From Zygnema cylindricum (Eukaryota > Streptophyta > Zygnematophyceae > Zygnematales > Zygnemataceae): a DNA stretch of 59,499 nt. The DNA lies in NCBI GenBank assembly GCA_037447655.1, contig JBBHKE010000279.1, forward strand, positions 9,908 to 69,406, written 5' to 3'. A program made the translations under genes and the position numbers. Under the pieces are notes generated by a model. It searched no databases and was not told the origin of the DNA. It saw only the letters and a program-made list of their open reading frames with translations. Position 1 is the first letter of the stretch; each line of letters begins with the position of its first letter. Shown in pieces: positions 59,025-59,499 of the stretch.

Positions 59025-59430
59025 ACCGTACACAATATTTTGTGTGGAAGTAGGAAAGAAGCAAATACCATTCTCAAACAGCGTGCACGACATTTTGTGG
59101 GATGTATGAGAGGGGCAAGTGAGGAATACACGGCAATTACTATAGAGGCATGAGAGGAGCAAAACTCATTGACGTGGATATATGGAAGTGGGAACAAACA
59201 TTCTCATATTTAGTGTGGATAATTAAGAGGGGCAAATTAAATGGTCAGACAGAGTACACCGCATTTGTGTTGATATCTATGAGAAGCGAATGACACTGAC
59301 AAAGGTCACAGAATTTATTACAGATATGAGATGGTCAGAAAACATCTACGAGATTGCACAACATTTAGTGTGGAAGTGTTATAAGGACAAAAGCCTCTGT
59401 ATGATAAGTGCAAAAGACTTACTGTGGATG
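59025..59430. repeat. Degenerate tandem-like repeat
   Basis: Variants of CACAACATTTAGTGTGGAAG recur near 59031, 59087, 59207, 59258 and 59358, often followed by a GAGAGGGGCAAA-like block. Spacing is irregular. No gene recognised up to the window end. Confidence 0.5.
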
Positions 59431-59499
59431 TTGTTGTTCTATGAGAATTGGTGCAGGTGGTGCTGCAGCAGTAGTTTTAGAAGTAGACATACTTAAGCA

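Overview
The window is eukaryotic, most likely from a plant or close streptophyte relative. It is AT-rich, has large spliced introns, and is dominated by nested Ty1/copia (Pseudoviridae-type) LTR retrotransposons with domain order gag, zinc knuckle, protease, integrase, reverse transcriptase, RNase H. I could not identify the species. I see no bacterial-style genes, rRNA, tRNA genes or CRISPR arrays. All comparisons below were made by eye. Family and element names (families 1-4, repeats S, T, L, elements F, K, J, H, G, D1, D2, LTR-R) are labels I made up for this window. || Layout: 0-2.55 kb holds unclassified repeats and a doubtful gene fragment. 2.55-5.3 kb is a decayed forward copia (F). 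5.3-17.1 kb is an old copia LTR (LTR-R1) split by a young 10.85 kb insertion at 5646-16496: a three-LTR, two-internal-domain copia array flanked by the 5-bp duplication TATAG. One of its two internal domains keeps an intact 1377-residue gag-pol ORF. 17.1-33.7 kb is a graveyard of truncated copia copies in both orientations (K, J, H, G), separated by noncoding repeats. 33.7-34.7 kb is a noncoding repeat carrying a 214-bp MITE whose empty site is visible at about 3.45 kb. || 35.66-39.36 kb contains the only convincing host gene, a multi-exon armadillo-repeat protein whose last exon has two apparent single-base frameshifts. 40.4-49.9 kb holds a second copia family (D1 and D2), one copy interrupted by a solo LTR with target duplication AAATG. 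50-58 kb consists of noncoding repeats with palindromes, a 153-bp AT microsatellite and about 1.5 kb of polypyrimidine sequence. || Two things stand out. First, in the copia families whose LTR end is readable, the gag start codon lies inside the LTR. The primer-binding site that follows is read in frame as gag codons and matches the anticodon arm, not the 3' end, of initiator tRNA-Met. This arrangement combines Drosophila copia-type half-tRNA priming with a Ty1-like gag start in the LTR. Second, about 260 bp beside the only assembly gap (46452-46461) is a copia coding sequence written backwards without being complemented. It forms a perfect 146-nt mirror repeat with the adjacent normal sequence. 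No known DNA process makes this, so it is most simply an assembly or gap-filling error. || How the parts relate: one copia family supplies the only intact replication machinery, and the truncated and solo-LTR copies are its relatives or older lineages. The armadillo gene is an island between repeats. Many degenerate regions carry short tandem duplications of 13 to about 360 bp, suggesting that decay here proceeds largely by local duplication.
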